Assembly (NCBI RefSeq): GCF_000282895.1 | Contig: NZ_ALBQ01000021.1 | Location: forward strand, 62,001-126,000 | Length of the DNA stretch: 64,000 nucleotides | Reading direction: 5' to 3' | From: Sphingomonas sp. ATCC 31555 | GTDB taxonomy: Bacteria; Pseudomonadota; Alphaproteobacteria; Sphingomonadales; Sphingomonadaceae | In this document: piece by piece, positions 32,068-41,284 of the stretch | Layout of the letters: the number at the start of each line of letters is the position of its first letter | Position numbering within the stretch: position 1 is the first letter of the stretch | Program-made: the position numbers and the translations under genes | The notes under the pieces: model-generated | The model's input: the letters and a program-made list of their open reading frames with translations, nothing else | Databases searched by the model: none | What the model was told of the DNA's origin: nothing

Positions 32068-33054
32068 TCAGGGTTCCAGCGCATCGGTCGCCGGTGCGCC
32101 GACGGGCGTAGTGGCGGCCTTGGGCATCCGCGCCTCCAATGGGCCGAGCCAGCTTGCAACGCCATCGCCGATCGTTACCTGCGGATGCGAAGGATCGAGC
32201 CGGCCGGCGCGTTCCCAGCCGATGATCGTCTGGCGCGCTTCCGCTGCAGCATCGGCAAGCGGCTGCGGCTTACGCAGCGCATGGTTGATCAGTGCGTCGC
32301 CAAAAAAGGTCCAGTCATTCTCGGCCCGGCACCCGAAGGACGTGCGCGCGGCGGAGGCGGCCGTCAGAATTGCACTGGTATCGCTCAGCAGCCGAGGCAC
32401 GAACGCGCCCGAATAGCAGGCAGAAAGCAGCAACAGCCGATTGCGGATGCCAAGCCCGTCGAGCATCGCCGCCAGCCGTGCCGGCGAAAGGATGCCAAAG
32501 CCTTCGTCGCCGTCGTGATAGGCGATGCCAGCATCGGGCGCGCCATGCGCGGTGACGAAGAGGACCAGCGCATCCTGTTTCCGGTCCATCACTTCCGCGA
32601 CTCGGGCCAGCGCCAGGCTCAGCGCAGTGATGCTGCCGGCAGGCATCGGCGGTGCGCCGCGGCCGTCGGCGCCGGCAAGCACCAGCGATCGCCCCTCCGC
32701 GTCATAGCGGCGCGAGAGCACCCGGGCGCTCTCGCGCGCCTCCCGTGCGAACACGGGATCGCTGTCCAGCGCAACGCTCACGACATAGGCGTCCACCACC
32801 CCCTTGCGCTCCGGCTGGAGCCCGGCCAGCGCCGCCGTGAGCCGGCGCTGCTCGGCGAGCATGGCCTGGGGGCTGCGCCCTCGCTGGAGTTCCGGTCCGC
32901 TTTCCAGCCCATCGATTCCGGAGTCGCCCGAGACAAGGCCGGGCCATTCGGTGCGGTGCTCGGGCGGTTGTTGCTGGGCGACAGCGGGCAGGGCGCCCAA
33001 CGAAGCGAGCAACAGGGCAGGCACACGCCAGAACCGCATTTGGCACAACCGCAT
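32068..33054 (-). CDS. secreted C13 (legumain/caspase-like) cysteine peptidase
   Basis: A 328-residue exported protein with a Sec signal ending AVAQ near residue 27. The catalytic pair of clan CD peptidases is visible: His170 in VLFVTAHGAPD and Cys213 in LLLLSACYSGAF, each after a hydrophobic strand, as in legumain (C13) and caspases. The region between (YHDGDEGFGILSP...) also fits. Substrates of bacterial C13 peptidases are largely unknown. The start at 33054 follows GGGGGA; an ATG 15 bases further in is possible. A long spacer (30-85) precedes the domain. Its neighbour downstream is the ClpP-like gene. Confidence 0.78.
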   Translation of the reverse strand: MRLCQMRFWRVPALLLASLGALPAVAQQQPPEHRTEWPGLVSGDSGIDGLESGPELQRGRSPQAMLAEQRRLTAALAGLQPERKGVVDAYVVSVALDSDPVFAREARESARVLSRRYDAEGRSLVLAGADGRGAPPMPAGSITALSLALARVAEVMDRKQDALVLFVTAHGAPDAGIAYHDGDEGFGILSPARLAAMLDGLGIRNRLLLLSACYSGAFVPRLLSDTSAILTAASAARTSFGCRAENDWTFFGDALINHALRKPQPLADAAAEARQTIIGWERAGRLDPSHPQVTIGDGVASWLGPLEARMPKAATTPVGAPATDALEP

Positions 33055-33171
33055 TCGGGCAATTTCCCCCGGAACAGGTGAACCGCCATCCTTGCCTGCG
33101 CGGATGCGAAGTCAAGCGCCGGCCGCAGAAACGGATTGGCTTCGCCGGCGCCGCACCGTATCGCTGGCGCC

Positions 33172-34557
33172 ATGCTCAAGCGCCTTCTGATTGTCTTCGC
33201 CCTGCTCGCCGTTGCTGGCGCTGCCACCTGGTATTGGCTCGGCCGCCCGGACATCGCAACGCTGAGCGAGACCGCCGTCACCGGCCGCGTGCCGCAGATC
33301 ACCGATCCGCGCTATCAGAATGTGCCCACCGTCGGCGTCGCCAAGGCGGTCGGCTGGCCAGCGGGTGCGATGCCGAAGGCGGCGGCAGGCCTGAAGGTGC
33401 AGGCATTCGCTGACAAGCTCGATCATCCGCGCTGGATGTACCAACTGCCCAATGGCGACATCCTGGTGGCGGAGAGCAACTCGCCGCCGCGCGATGGCGG
33501 CGGGATCACCGGCTGGGTCATGGGCCTGCTGATGAACAAGGCGGGCGCCGGCGTGCCCTCCGCCAATCGCATCACCCTGTTGCGCGACAGCAATGGTGAC
33601 GGCGTGGCGGATATGCGCACTGCGTTCCTCACCGGCCTCAACTCGCCCTACGGCATGGTGCTGGCGAACGGCTGGCTCTATGTCGCCAACACCGATGCGC
33701 TGGTCCGCTATCCCTATCGCGACGGCCAGACGAAGATCGCCGCCAATCCGCAGAAGATCCTGGCGCTGCCCGGCGGCGGCAACCATTGGGCGCGCAACGT
33801 GGTCGCGTCGCTGGATGGCAAGAGCCTCTATGTCAGCGTCGGATCGGCATCGAACATCGCCGAAGGCGGGCTGGAAGAGGAAGGGCCGATCTACACCGCC
33901 GAAAGCCCCGGCCAGATGGCGACGGCGGCAACCCAGCCGACCAACCGCGCCGTGATCCTGGAAGTCGATCCCGAGCGCAAGACCAGCCGTATCTTCGCCT
34001 GGGGCATTCGCAACGCCAACGGCATGGCCTTCGAACCCAAGACCCAGGCGCTGTGGGCAGTGGTGAACGAACGCGACATGCTCGGTTCGGATATGCCGCC
34101 CGATTATCTGAGCCGCGTCGATCTGGGCGCCTTCTTCGGCTGGCCCTGGCAATATTGGGGCGGCTATGTCGACAAGCGCGTCGAGCCCGGCCGCCCGGAC
34201 CTTCGCGAATATGTCCGCCGCCCGGATTTCGCGCTGGGCGCACACACCGCGCCGCTCGGCCTGACGTTCGCCGACGGTGCGCGCCTGGGCGACGCCTATG
34301 CCAACGGCGCGTTCGTCGGGCTGCACGGCTCGTGGAACCGCAAGCCGCCCTCGGGCTATAAGGTTGTGTTCGTGCCTTTTGCGGAGAACGGTTTCCCGAA
34401 CCGCGATGCCAAGCCGCAGGACGTGCTCACCGGCTTTCTTAATGCCAAGGGCGAGGCGCAGGGCCGTCCGGTCGGCGTAATTGTCGGCACCGGCGGCGCG
34501 TTGCTGGTGGCGGACGATGTCGGCAACAGGATCTGGCGGGTGAGCGCGGCGCGCTGA
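33172..34557 (+). CDS. membrane-anchored sorbosone/aldose dehydrogenase-like beta-propeller
   Basis: A 461-residue protein with one N-terminal membrane helix (about residues 4-22) and a periplasmic six-bladed propeller of the soluble quinoprotein glucose/sorbosone dehydrogenase family. Family landmarks include LDHPRWMYQLPNGDILVAES, GNHWARNV, WGIRNANGMAFEP and the final GGALLVADDVGNRIWRV. Enzymes of this family oxidise sugars with PQQ; no pqq genes are in the window, so PQQ use is inferred. It is divergent from the C13 peptidase gene and ends at a hairpin. Confidence 0.82.
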   Translation: MLKRLLIVFALLAVAGAATWYWLGRPDIATLSETAVTGRVPQITDPRYQNVPTVGVAKAVGWPAGAMPKAAAGLKVQAFADKLDHPRWMYQLPNGDILVAESNSPPRDGGGITGWVMGLLMNKAGAGVPSANRITLLRDSNGDGVADMRTAFLTGLNSPYGMVLANGWLYVANTDALVRYPYRDGQTKIAANPQKILALPGGGNHWARNVVASLDGKSLYVSVGSASNIAEGGLEEEGPIYTAESPGQMATAATQPTNRAVILEVDPERKTSRIFAWGIRNANGMAFEPKTQALWAVVNERDMLGSDMPPDYLSRVDLGAFFGWPWQYWGGYVDKRVEPGRPDLREYVRRPDFALGAHTAPLGLTFADGARLGDAYANGAFVGLHGSWNRKPPSGYKVVFVPFAENGFPNRDAKPQDVLTGFLNAKGEAQGRPVGVIVGTGGALLVADDVGNRIWRVSAAR

Positions 34558-34561
34558 CCGT

Positions 34562-34598
34562 CGCCCGTTCGCCTCTCCCCTCAGGGAAGAGGCGGGCG
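34562..34598. terminator. hairpin between convergent genes
   Basis: CGCCC (34562-34566) pairs with GGGCG (34594-34598) and GCCTCT (34571-34576) with AGAGGC (34588-34593). It sits right after the sugar dehydrogenase stop and just before the convergent PHA-region gene's stop, so it may end both transcripts. Confidence 0.55.
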
Positions 34599-34601
34599 CA
34601 T

Positions 34602-34907
34602 TCAGGCGAGCAGCCGGGGGCCTTGCGTCACCAGCAAGTCGCGCACCTTGCCCGCGAACAGGGCGAGCATGCCAGGCAGCGCGACTTCGACATGGACATG
34701 CGAGTCGGCCACGTCGAGCCGACAGGCCACCGTCTGGCCCATTGCCCCGACGGTGAAGAACATGCTGTCGCCCTCCCAGCGATGCTCCACGGTGGCCCCG
34801 CCAGGGATCTTGTCCGCTAGCCGCCCGATCTTCGAATCGATGCGGGTGCGCGCGTCGGCGCGGGTCAGCTGGTGCGGGATATCGGCTTGGGTGGGCTGTG
34901 GAGTCAT
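34602..34907 (-). CDS. polyhydroxyalkanoic acid system family protein
   Basis: A 101-residue cytoplasmic protein resembling the PHA_gran_rgn family (PF09650-like), small proteins found near polyhydroxyalkanoate genes in some bacteria. Matching features are the start [18 protein letters not shown] and the alternating strands around [18 protein letters not shown]. No PHA synthase or phasin gene is in this window, so a link to storage granules is only by family name. It overlaps the VOC gene stop by ATGA and the two are probably one operon. Confidence 0.72.
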   Translation of the reverse strand: MTPQPTQADIPHQLTRADARTRIDSKIGRLADKIPGGATVEHRWEGDSMFFTVGAMGQTVACRLDVADSHVHVEVALPGMLALFAGKVRDLLVTQGPRLLA

Positions 34908-35320
34908 TTGGCGAACACCATGGCGTCATCGGCAAACGCCTTGAATTCCAGCGCGTTCCCGCTGGGGTCGCGAAAGAACATCGTCGCCTGCTCGCCCACC
35001 TGACCCTGGAAGCGGATGTGCGGGGCAATGCCGAACGCCACCCCGGCCGCTTCCAGCTTCGCGGCAAGCGCGTGCCAGTCGTCCATCGTCAGCACCACGC
35101 CGAAATGCGGCACGGGCACGTCGTGGCCGTCGACCGGGTTGGTCGCCGCGACCGGCTTCGCGGTCGGATCGAGATGGGCGACGATCTGATGGCCGAACAG
35201 ATCGAAGTCGATCCACTGTGCGGAGGAGCGCCCCTCCGGGCAGCCGAGCAGCCCGCCGTAGAAGGCGCGCGCGGCGGCGAGGTCGTGGACCGGGAAGGCG
35301 AGATGGAAGGGGCGTGGCAT
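34904..35320 (-). CDS. VOC (glyoxalase/bleomycin-resistance) family protein
   Basis: A 138-residue metalloprotein of the vicinal oxygen chelate superfamily, with the paired beta-alpha-beta modules. Candidate metal ligands are His6 in PFHLAFPV, His63 or so in VPHFGVVL and the Glu in GNALEFKAF. It resembles small dioxygenase-like or isomerase-like VOC proteins whose substrates are unknown. I used the ATG at 35320 because the family always begins a few residues before HLAFPV; the frame is open 63 bases further. Its stop overlaps the next gene. Confidence 0.85.
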   Translation of the reverse strand: MPRPFHLAFPVHDLAAARAFYGGLLGCPEGRSSAQWIDFDLFGHQIVAHLDPTAKPVAATNPVDGHDVPVPHFGVVLTMDDWHALAAKLEAAGVAFGIAPHIRFQGQVGEQATMFFRDPSGNALEFKAFADDAMVFAK

Positions 35321-35376
35321 GGGGTCCGGCTTAGCGCCGTGCTGGTTTGCGGACAATGTTCGGCCGTTTTCGATTT

Positions 35377-35548
35377 CACGCAAAGGCGCGAAGGCCCGAA
35401 GAAGGAGGTTCGCGCGGAGCCGCAGAGGGGGTGCACCCGCCGCGACAGCGACCGGAACTTCAAACGCGGCATAAGGATGCCGGGCCAGCAGCGGTGCGAT
35501 CGCTCTCTGCGCCTCAGGAAGAATTCACGCCTTCGCGTCTTCGCGTAC
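35377..35548. repeat. long imperfect inverted-repeat element
   Basis: The left arm CACGCAAAGGCGCGAAGGCC (35377-35396) is complementary, with a few mismatches, to the right arm (about 35524-35548, ...CACGCCTTCGCGTCTTCGCG). A second inner pair, GCGGAGCCGCAGAGGG and CTCTCTGCGCCTCAGG, nests inside. This 170-base element fills the gap between the VOC and hydroxylase genes and looks like the larger REP/BIME-type repeats recalled from sphingomonads. Confidence 0.7.
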
Positions 35549-35565
35549 AATCAACAAGCCGAAGC

Positions 35566-36369
35566 TTACCCTTCGGCGAGTTGCTCCCCCCGGTGCCAGC
35601 GGCACAGATTGGCGCGCGCCTCCTGCACGAATGCCGAACGGCGCAGCACACCCAGCAGTGTATCGGCGACCCAGCGGCCGGGATTGCGCAGGGGCCGCCG
35701 GAACTGGATCAGCAGCACGATGCGAGTATGGGCGCTGTCGTTCCACACCTCGTGATCATAGGTGTCGTCGAACACCAAGGTCTCGCCCTCCGCCCAGCGT
35801 ACCGTGCGGCGGCCGATCCGCATCCGCACATCGCCATCGCGCGGCACCACCAGCCCCAGATGACAGGTGATCAGCCCCTTCGTGACGCCGCGATGCGCCG
35901 GGATGTGAGTGCCGGGCGCGAGGATCGAGAACATCGCGCTGTTGAGGCCGGGTACCTGTTCCATCAATCGGGAGGTATGGGGGCAGCGGGCAAGATTTTC
36001 GTCAACGCGGTAGCCATAGCCCCACAGGAACAGGCTTCGCCATTTGCCGATCGGTGCGATCGCGCGGTGATCGGGCGAAATTGCGGCGAGCGAAGGTGCC
36101 CCGGGTTGCGCCGTGATCGCCGCCAGTGCCTCGTCGCGAATCGCTTCCCAATCGGCGCGCAGTGCAGCGGTCCAGGGAAAGGCGCGCATGTCGAGCACCG
36201 GCGCGTTGGGGACCAGTGAGGATGCCGCGATCAGCCGATCGAAGGTGCCGCGCAAATGCTTGCCCCAGCGCAGCAGCAGCGGCCGGGGGCGCCGCGCGCG
36301 CCCCGAATCGGAAAGGACGGCCCTGTCGGCCGGCGGCCCGATCGGCGCCTCGCTGGTGGCAAATTCCAC
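35566..36369 (-). CDS. aspartyl/asparaginyl beta-hydroxylase-like dioxygenase
   Basis: A 267-residue protein whose C-terminal two-thirds is the Asp/Asn beta-hydroxylase domain, a 2-oxoglutarate- and iron-dependent dioxygenase fold. Iron ligands are probably the His of HIPAHRGVTKG and the His of YDHEVWNDS; the downstream Arg in HTRIVLLIQF would bind 2-oxoglutarate. Conserved GKWRSLFLWGYG and CPHTSRLMEQVPG agree. The start is a GTG after GGGGAAGAAG. A much longer frame continues upstream but only as antisense of the M16 gene. The target protein or lipid is unknown. It is divergent from that protease gene. Confidence 0.8.
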   Translation of the reverse strand: MEFATSEAPIGPPADRAVLSDSGRARRPRPLLLRWGKHLRGTFDRLIAASSLVPNAPVLDMRAFPWTAALRADWEAIRDEALAAITAQPGAPSLAAISPDHRAIAPIGKWRSLFLWGYGYRVDENLARCPHTSRLMEQVPGLNSAMFSILAPGTHIPAHRGVTKGLITCHLGLVVPRDGDVRMRIGRRTVRWAEGETLVFDDTYDHEVWNDSAHTRIVLLIQFRRPLRNPGRWVADTLLGVLRRSAFVQEARANLCRWHRGEQLAEG

Positions 36370-36552
36370 GCGCTTCTTCCCCGCAACTCTGGCGCCGTGC
36401 CCGTTTTCGGTGCTGCGGCGCAACAATTTCGCCTTCGGGTCTAGGCCGTCACTTGGGTCTAAAACATGGCGGGTCCATGGATTCTTGTGGCGTACATCCG
36501 GCAGAAAGGTTGCCGGTGGCATGGCGCGCCACTCGCCTCTAGAAAGGGCTTC

Positions 36553-39420
36553 ATGCTGTCTTTCCTGCGCACGCCGCGCTTCGCCCTGCTTCTCCTCGCG
36601 CTTGCTGCGCCCACATTGCCTGCTCCGGTGCTGGCGCAGGGCCGCCCCGAAGGCGTTCAGACCGCCGACGATCCGTGGCTCTACAAGGGCAGCGACCTCG
36701 TCCATGACGATAAGTGGAAGTTCGGACGGCTCTCCAACGGCGTGCGCTATGCGGTACGCAAGAACGGCGTGCCGCCGGGGCAGATCTCGATTCGGGTGCA
36801 CATCAATGCGGGATCGCTGATGGAGCGCGATTCGGAACGCGGCTTCGCCCATCTGCTCGAACATCTCAGCTTCCGCGGCTCGGCCTATGTGTCCGATGGC
36901 GATTCGAAGCGCATCTGGCAGCGGCTGGGCGTCACCTTCGGGTCGGACAGCAATGCCTCGACCACGTTCATCAGCACCACCTACAAGCTCGATCTGCCCA
37001 ATGCGACGCCGCAAGGGCTGGACGAAAGCTTCAAGATTCTTTCCGGCATGATGGCCGCACCGGCGATCACCCAGACTTCGCTCGATGCCGAGCGTCCGGT
37101 GGTGCTGGCCGAGGGGCGCGAGCAGCCGGCACCGCAAAAGCGCATGCAGGATGCGCTCTATCAGCTGATCTTCGCGGGCCAGCCCATCGAGAATCGCGAG
37201 CCGATCGGCACGGTGGAGGCGCTGAACGCCGCGACGCCCGCCAGCGTGCAGGAATTCCACGATCGCTGGTACCGCCCGGAACGCGCCACGGTGATTGCGA
37301 TCGGCGATGTCGATCCGGCGGTGCTGGAAGCGATGATCGCCAAGCATTTCTCCAGCTGGCAGGGCAAGGGCGAAGCGCCCAAGACGCCCGATTTCGGCAA
37401 GCCCGAGGCCGATCACCCGATCGCTGCCAGCATCGTCGAACCGGCGCTGCAGCCGATTGCGCTGATGGCGATCGTGCGGCCCTGGACGGTGCTCGCCGAT
37501 ACGGTGATCTTCAACCAGAAGCGCATGATCGACATGGTGGCGATCCGCATCCTCAACCGGCGCCTCGAATCGCGCGCGCGTTCGGGCGCGTCGTTCATCG
37601 CTGCGGGTGCCGATCTCGACGATATCGCGCGGTCGGCCAACGTCACCACGCTCACCGTGCTGCCCAATGGCGACGACTGGCAGAGCGCGCTGCGCGATGT
37701 GCGCGCCACCGCCGCCGAACTGATGGCGGCGCCGCCCACCCAGGCCGAAATCGATCGCGAGCTCGGCGAAATCGATGCCTCGATGCGCAATCGCATCTCC
37801 ACCGCGCCGGTCGAATCGGGCGTATCGATCGCGGACGATCTCGTCCAGGCGGTGGACATCAACGAAACCGTGACCACGCCCGAGGGATCGTACGCGATCT
37901 TCAAGGGCGCGATCGCCAAGCGCATGTTCACGCCCGCCACGGTGCAGGCCTCGGCCCGCAAGGTGTTCGAAGGCACCGCGACGCGCGCGCTGGTCAACAC
38001 CCATGCGCCCGATCCGGATGTGATCGGCAAGGTCACATCGGCGCTGCAGGCGGATGTCAAGGCTGCGGCGATGAAGCGCCGGGCGCTCAACGTACGCTTC
38101 GATCAGCTGCCCCGCATCGGCGCGCCCGGCAAGGTCGTGCAGCGCGAGCGGCTCGATCCCGATCTGGCGATCGACCAGGTCACCTATGCCAATGGCGTCA
38201 AGCTGCTGATGCGCGAGGACACGTCGGAAACCGGCAAGGTCTGGGTCAATATCCGCTTCGGGCGCGGCCTGCGGGCGCTGCCGGGCGATCGTCGTGTCCC
38301 GGGCTGGGCCGGCACCACGGCGCTGATGGCCAGCGGCATCGGCAAGTTCGGCCAGGAGGAGCTCGACGCGTTGACGGGCAACCGCCAGATCGGCCTGGGC
38401 TTCGATATCGAGGAAGACGCCTTCGTCTTCCAGGCGCAGACCAACAAGCAGGACCTGGCCGATCAGCTTCGCCTGTTCGCCACCAAGCTGGCCGCCCCGG
38501 GCTGGGATCCCAACCCGATCACCCGCGCCAAGGCGGCGACGCTCGCATCCTATGCCGGCCTGTCCGCCTCGCCGGATGCGGTGCTCAGCCGCGATCTCGA
38601 CTCGCTGCTGCACGACGGCGATCCGCGCTGGGGCGTGCCCAGCCGCGAGGAAGTGGCCGCGCTTACGCCCGAAGCGTTCCGCAAGCTGTGGGAGCCGCTG
38701 CTGCAGACCGGCCCGATCGAAGTGTCGATCTTCGGCGACATGAGCGCCGAGGAGACGGTGAAGGCAGTGGCGCAGAGCTTCGGCGCGCTCAAGCCGCGCG
38801 CGGCGGGGGCGGACAGCGGCGCAGCGGTGCGGTTCCCCGCGCATGTCGCCACGCCGGTGGTGCGCACGCACACCGGCGCCGTCGATCAGGCGGCGGCGGT
38901 GATCGCCTGGCCCACCGGCGGCGGCAGCGAGAAGATCGCCGAAAGCCGCAAGCTGGAAGTGCTCGCCGCGGTCTTCCGCGATCGCCTGATCGATCAGCTC
39001 CGCAGCCAGGCCGGCGTCAGCTATTCCCCCAATGTGATGAACGACTGGCCGGTAGGCCTGCCGGGCGGCGGCAAGATCGCCGCGCTGGGCATGGTGCCGC
39101 CGGACAAGACCGCCTTCTTCTTCAAGCTCGCTCGCGACATCGCGGCGGACCTGGTGGCCAAGCCGGTCGAGGCGGACGAACTGAACCGCGCGCTCACCCC
39201 GCTCAAGCAGCAGCTGCTGCGCATGTCGAGCGGCAACATGTTCTGGATGAACCTGGTCGAAGGCGGCACCCAGGATCCGGCGCGGATCGCCGGCATGCGC
39301 ACCCTTGCGCGCGATTATGCGCTCACCACGCCCGGCGAGCTGCAGGCACTGGCGGCCGCCTATCTGCGCCCCGACAAGGATTGGACGATGGTGGTGCTGC
39401 CGGAGAAGGCGGCGAAGTAA
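36553..39420 (+). CDS. M16-family (insulinase/pitrilysin) zinc metalloprotease
   Basis: A 955-residue exported protease with a signal peptide ending VLAQ (about residue 29). The inverted zinc motif HLLEH is at residues 100-104 (H100, H104) with a downstream Glu in the AERPVVLAEGREQ segment, so the first half is catalytic. The second half (from about residue 520, TYANGVKLLMREDTSE) is the typical inactive M16 repeat. Such two-domain periplasmic proteases degrade peptides. AAAGGG precedes the ATG. An in-frame ATG 87 bases upstream adds no protein-like sequence. Confidence 0.93.
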   Translation: MLSFLRTPRFALLLLALAAPTLPAPVLAQGRPEGVQTADDPWLYKGSDLVHDDKWKFGRLSNGVRYAVRKNGVPPGQISIRVHINAGSLMERDSERGFAHLLEHLSFRGSAYVSDGDSKRIWQRLGVTFGSDSNASTTFISTTYKLDLPNATPQGLDESFKILSGMMAAPAITQTSLDAERPVVLAEGREQPAPQKRMQDALYQLIFAGQPIENREPIGTVEALNAATPASVQEFHDRWYRPERATVIAIGDVDPAVLEAMIAKHFSSWQGKGEAPKTPDFGKPEADHPIAASIVEPALQPIALMAIVRPWTVLADTVIFNQKRMIDMVAIRILNRRLESRARSGASFIAAGADLDDIARSANVTTLTVLPNGDDWQSALRDVRATAAELMAAPPTQAEIDRELGEIDASMRNRISTAPVESGVSIADDLVQAVDINETVTTPEGSYAIFKGAIAKRMFTPATVQASARKVFEGTATRALVNTHAPDPDVIGKVTSALQADVKAAAMKRRALNVRFDQLPRIGAPGKVVQRERLDPDLAIDQVTYANGVKLLMREDTSETGKVWVNIRFGRGLRALPGDRRVPGWAGTTALMASGIGKFGQEELDALTGNRQIGLGFDIEEDAFVFQAQTNKQDLADQLRLFATKLAAPGWDPNPITRAKAATLASYAGLSASPDAVLSRDLDSLLHDGDPRWGVPSREEVAALTPEAFRKLWEPLLQTGPIEVSIFGDMSAEETVKAVAQSFGALKPRAAGADSGAAVRFPAHVATPVVRTHTGAVDQAAAVIAWPTGGGSEKIAESRKLEVLAAVFRDRLIDQLRSQAGVSYSPNVMNDWPVGLPGGGKIAALGMVPPDKTAFFFKLARDIAADLVAKPVEADELNRALTPLKQQLLRMSSGNMFWMNLVEGGTQDPARIAGMRTLARDYALTTPGELQALAAAYLRPDKDWTMVVLPEKAAK

Positions 39421-39423
39421 TCG

Positions 39424-39448
39424 GATCCTCCCCGTTTCGGGGAGGATC
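39424..39448. terminator. bidirectional hairpin terminator
   Basis: GATCCTCCCC (39424-39433) pairs perfectly with GGGGAGGATC (39439-39448) around a five-base loop, in the 30-base gap between convergent protease and acyl-CoA synthetase genes. There is no T tract, but the position and perfect stem favour a role at both 3' ends. Confidence 0.7.
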
Positions 39449-39450
39449 GA

Positions 39451-41235
39451 TCAATACAGCTTGTCGAGCTGTTCGCCGTACACCGCCTTCAGCACGTGGC
39501 GGCGAATCTTCATGCTCGGCGTCAGCTGCTCGTTCTCGATGGTGAAGGCTTCGTCGGCCAGGATGAACTTGCGCACCCGTTCGATGACCGAAAGATCGCG
39601 GTTCACCCGCTCCACCGCCGCGCCGATCGTCGCCTTGAAGTCGGCGTCGCGGGAAAGATTGCGGAACTTGCAGGGCGTCGCGGTCTTGGCGCAGAATTCC
39701 TGCACCCATTCCGGATCGGGCACGATCACCGCGGTCATGTACGGCCGCTTGTCGCCATAGATCATCGCCTGCAGGATTTCGGGCTGCAGCGTCAGCATGC
39801 CCTCCACCTTCTGCGGCGAGACATTGTCGCCCTTGTCGTTGACGATGATGTCCTTCTTGCGATCCGTGATCTTGATCCGGCCGGCGTCGTCGATCACGCC
39901 GATATCGCCGGTGTGCAGCCAGCCGTCCTTCAGCACGCGCTCGGTTTCGGCTTCGTTGCGCCAATAGCCATGCATCACCAGCTCGCCGCGCACCAGGATC
40001 TCGCCATCCTCGGCGATTCGCACCTCCACGCCTTCCATCGGGGGGCCGACCGTGTCCATCTTCAGGCCGGCCTTGGGGCGGTTGCAGGAGATCACGGGCG
40101 CCGCTTCGGTCTGGCCATAGCCCTGCAGGAAAGTGAGCCCGAGCGATTCGAAGAAGATGCCCACCTCCGGATTGAGCGGCGCGCCGCCCGAAACCAGCGC
40201 CTTGATCCGCCCGCCGAACCGCTTGGCCAGCTTCGGCCGCAGCGTAGCATTCAGCAGCAGGTTCATCGGCAGGTCGCGCAGGCCGGAGGTGCCCGCCGCC
40301 TTGCGCCCGCCGATCGCCACGGCCTTTTCGAGCAGATACGCAGGGAAGCTGCCCTGCTTCTCCACCTGCTTGGTGATGCGCGTGCGCAGCACTTCGAACA
40401 GGCGGGGGACGACGACCATGATCGTCGGGCGCACTTCCTCGATGTTCGAGGCGAGCTTCTCCAGCCCTTCGGCATAATAGATCTGGCCGCCCAGCGCGAT
40501 CGGGAAGAACTGGCCGCCGGTATGCTCATAGGCGTGGGAGAGCGGGAGGAACGACAGGAACACCTCGTCCGCCCAGCCGAAATCCTCCGAGATGATCGCG
40601 GTGCAGCCTTCGCAATTGTGCAGGATCGCGCCGTGATGCTGCATCACCCCGCGTGGCGATCCCCCGGTGCCGCTGGTGTAGATGATGCAGGCCAGGTCGC
40701 TGCGATGGAACTGCGCCGCAGCCGCGGCGGCGGCCGGATCGGCGGGATGGGCGGCGATCAGCCCGCGCCAGTCGTGCAGTTCCAGGCTGCCATGCTGGGC
40801 CAGCCGAACATCGTCGATGCCGATCACGATCCGCCCGGTGGAGGACCGCAGCACCGCCGGCAGCAGCGTCTTCGCCAGCCGGTCGTTGGAAACGATCACC
40901 GCGCAGGCGCCGCTATTTTCCAGGATGTGCTGATGATCGCGCTCGGTATTGGTGGTGTAGGTCGGCACCGTCACGCAACCCGCGGCCATGATCGCCAGGT
41001 CGCTGATGCAGAATTCGGGCCGGTTCTCCGAAACCAGCATCACCCGATCGCCGCGCCTCAGCCCCACCGCCTTCAGCCCGGCGGCAAGGCTCGCCACCTG
41101 CTGCGCCGCTTCGGCCCAACTCGTCGGGTGCCACTTCCCGCCGGCCTTGTGCCACAGGAACGGGGCATCGCCCTTCTCGCGCGCCCGGGCGAAGAACATC
41201 GCCACCAGATTGTCGAAATGTTCGAGCTTGCGCAT
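39451..41235 (-). CDS. long-chain acyl-CoA synthetase (AMP-forming)
   Basis: A 594-residue adenylate-forming enzyme that activates fatty acids to acyl-CoA via an acyl-AMP. The P-loop is YTSGTGGSPRGVM (about residue 192); other core motifs are GYGQTEAAP, GWLHTGDIGVIDDAGRIKITDRKKDIIV and the final adenylation-domain lysine region with MKIRRHVLKAVY. It belongs to the FadD15/AAS-like bacterial branch related to eukaryotic long-chain enzymes. It lies 49 bases downstream of ggt on the same strand and may share its transcript. Confidence 0.92.
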   Translation of the reverse strand: MRKLEHFDNLVAMFFARAREKGDAPFLWHKAGGKWHPTSWAEAAQQVASLAAGLKAVGLRRGDRVMLVSENRPEFCISDLAIMAAGCVTVPTYTTNTERDHQHILENSGACAVIVSNDRLAKTLLPAVLRSSTGRIVIGIDDVRLAQHGSLELHDWRGLIAAHPADPAAAAAAAQFHRSDLACIIYTSGTGGSPRGVMQHHGAILHNCEGCTAIISEDFGWADEVFLSFLPLSHAYEHTGGQFFPIALGGQIYYAEGLEKLASNIEEVRPTIMVVVPRLFEVLRTRITKQVEKQGSFPAYLLEKAVAIGGRKAAGTSGLRDLPMNLLLNATLRPKLAKRFGGRIKALVSGGAPLNPEVGIFFESLGLTFLQGYGQTEAAPVISCNRPKAGLKMDTVGPPMEGVEVRIAEDGEILVRGELVMHGYWRNEAETERVLKDGWLHTGDIGVIDDAGRIKITDRKKDIIVNDKGDNVSPQKVEGMLTLQPEILQAMIYGDKRPYMTAVIVPDPEWVQEFCAKTATPCKFRNLSRDADFKATIGAAVERVNRDLSVIERVRKFILADEAFTIENEQLTPSMKIRRHVLKAVYGEQLDKLY

Positions 41236-41284
41236 ACCATCTCCCCCTGCAGGCGCCCCGTTTTTGTCTATCGCGCGTCCTGCG

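Noticed and set aside
35566..38871. 1101-codon minus-strand frame
   Set aside because: Only the last 267 residues are a protein (hydroxylase domain); the rest is antisense of the M16 protease. A GTG with a good ribosome site at 36369 gives the real start.
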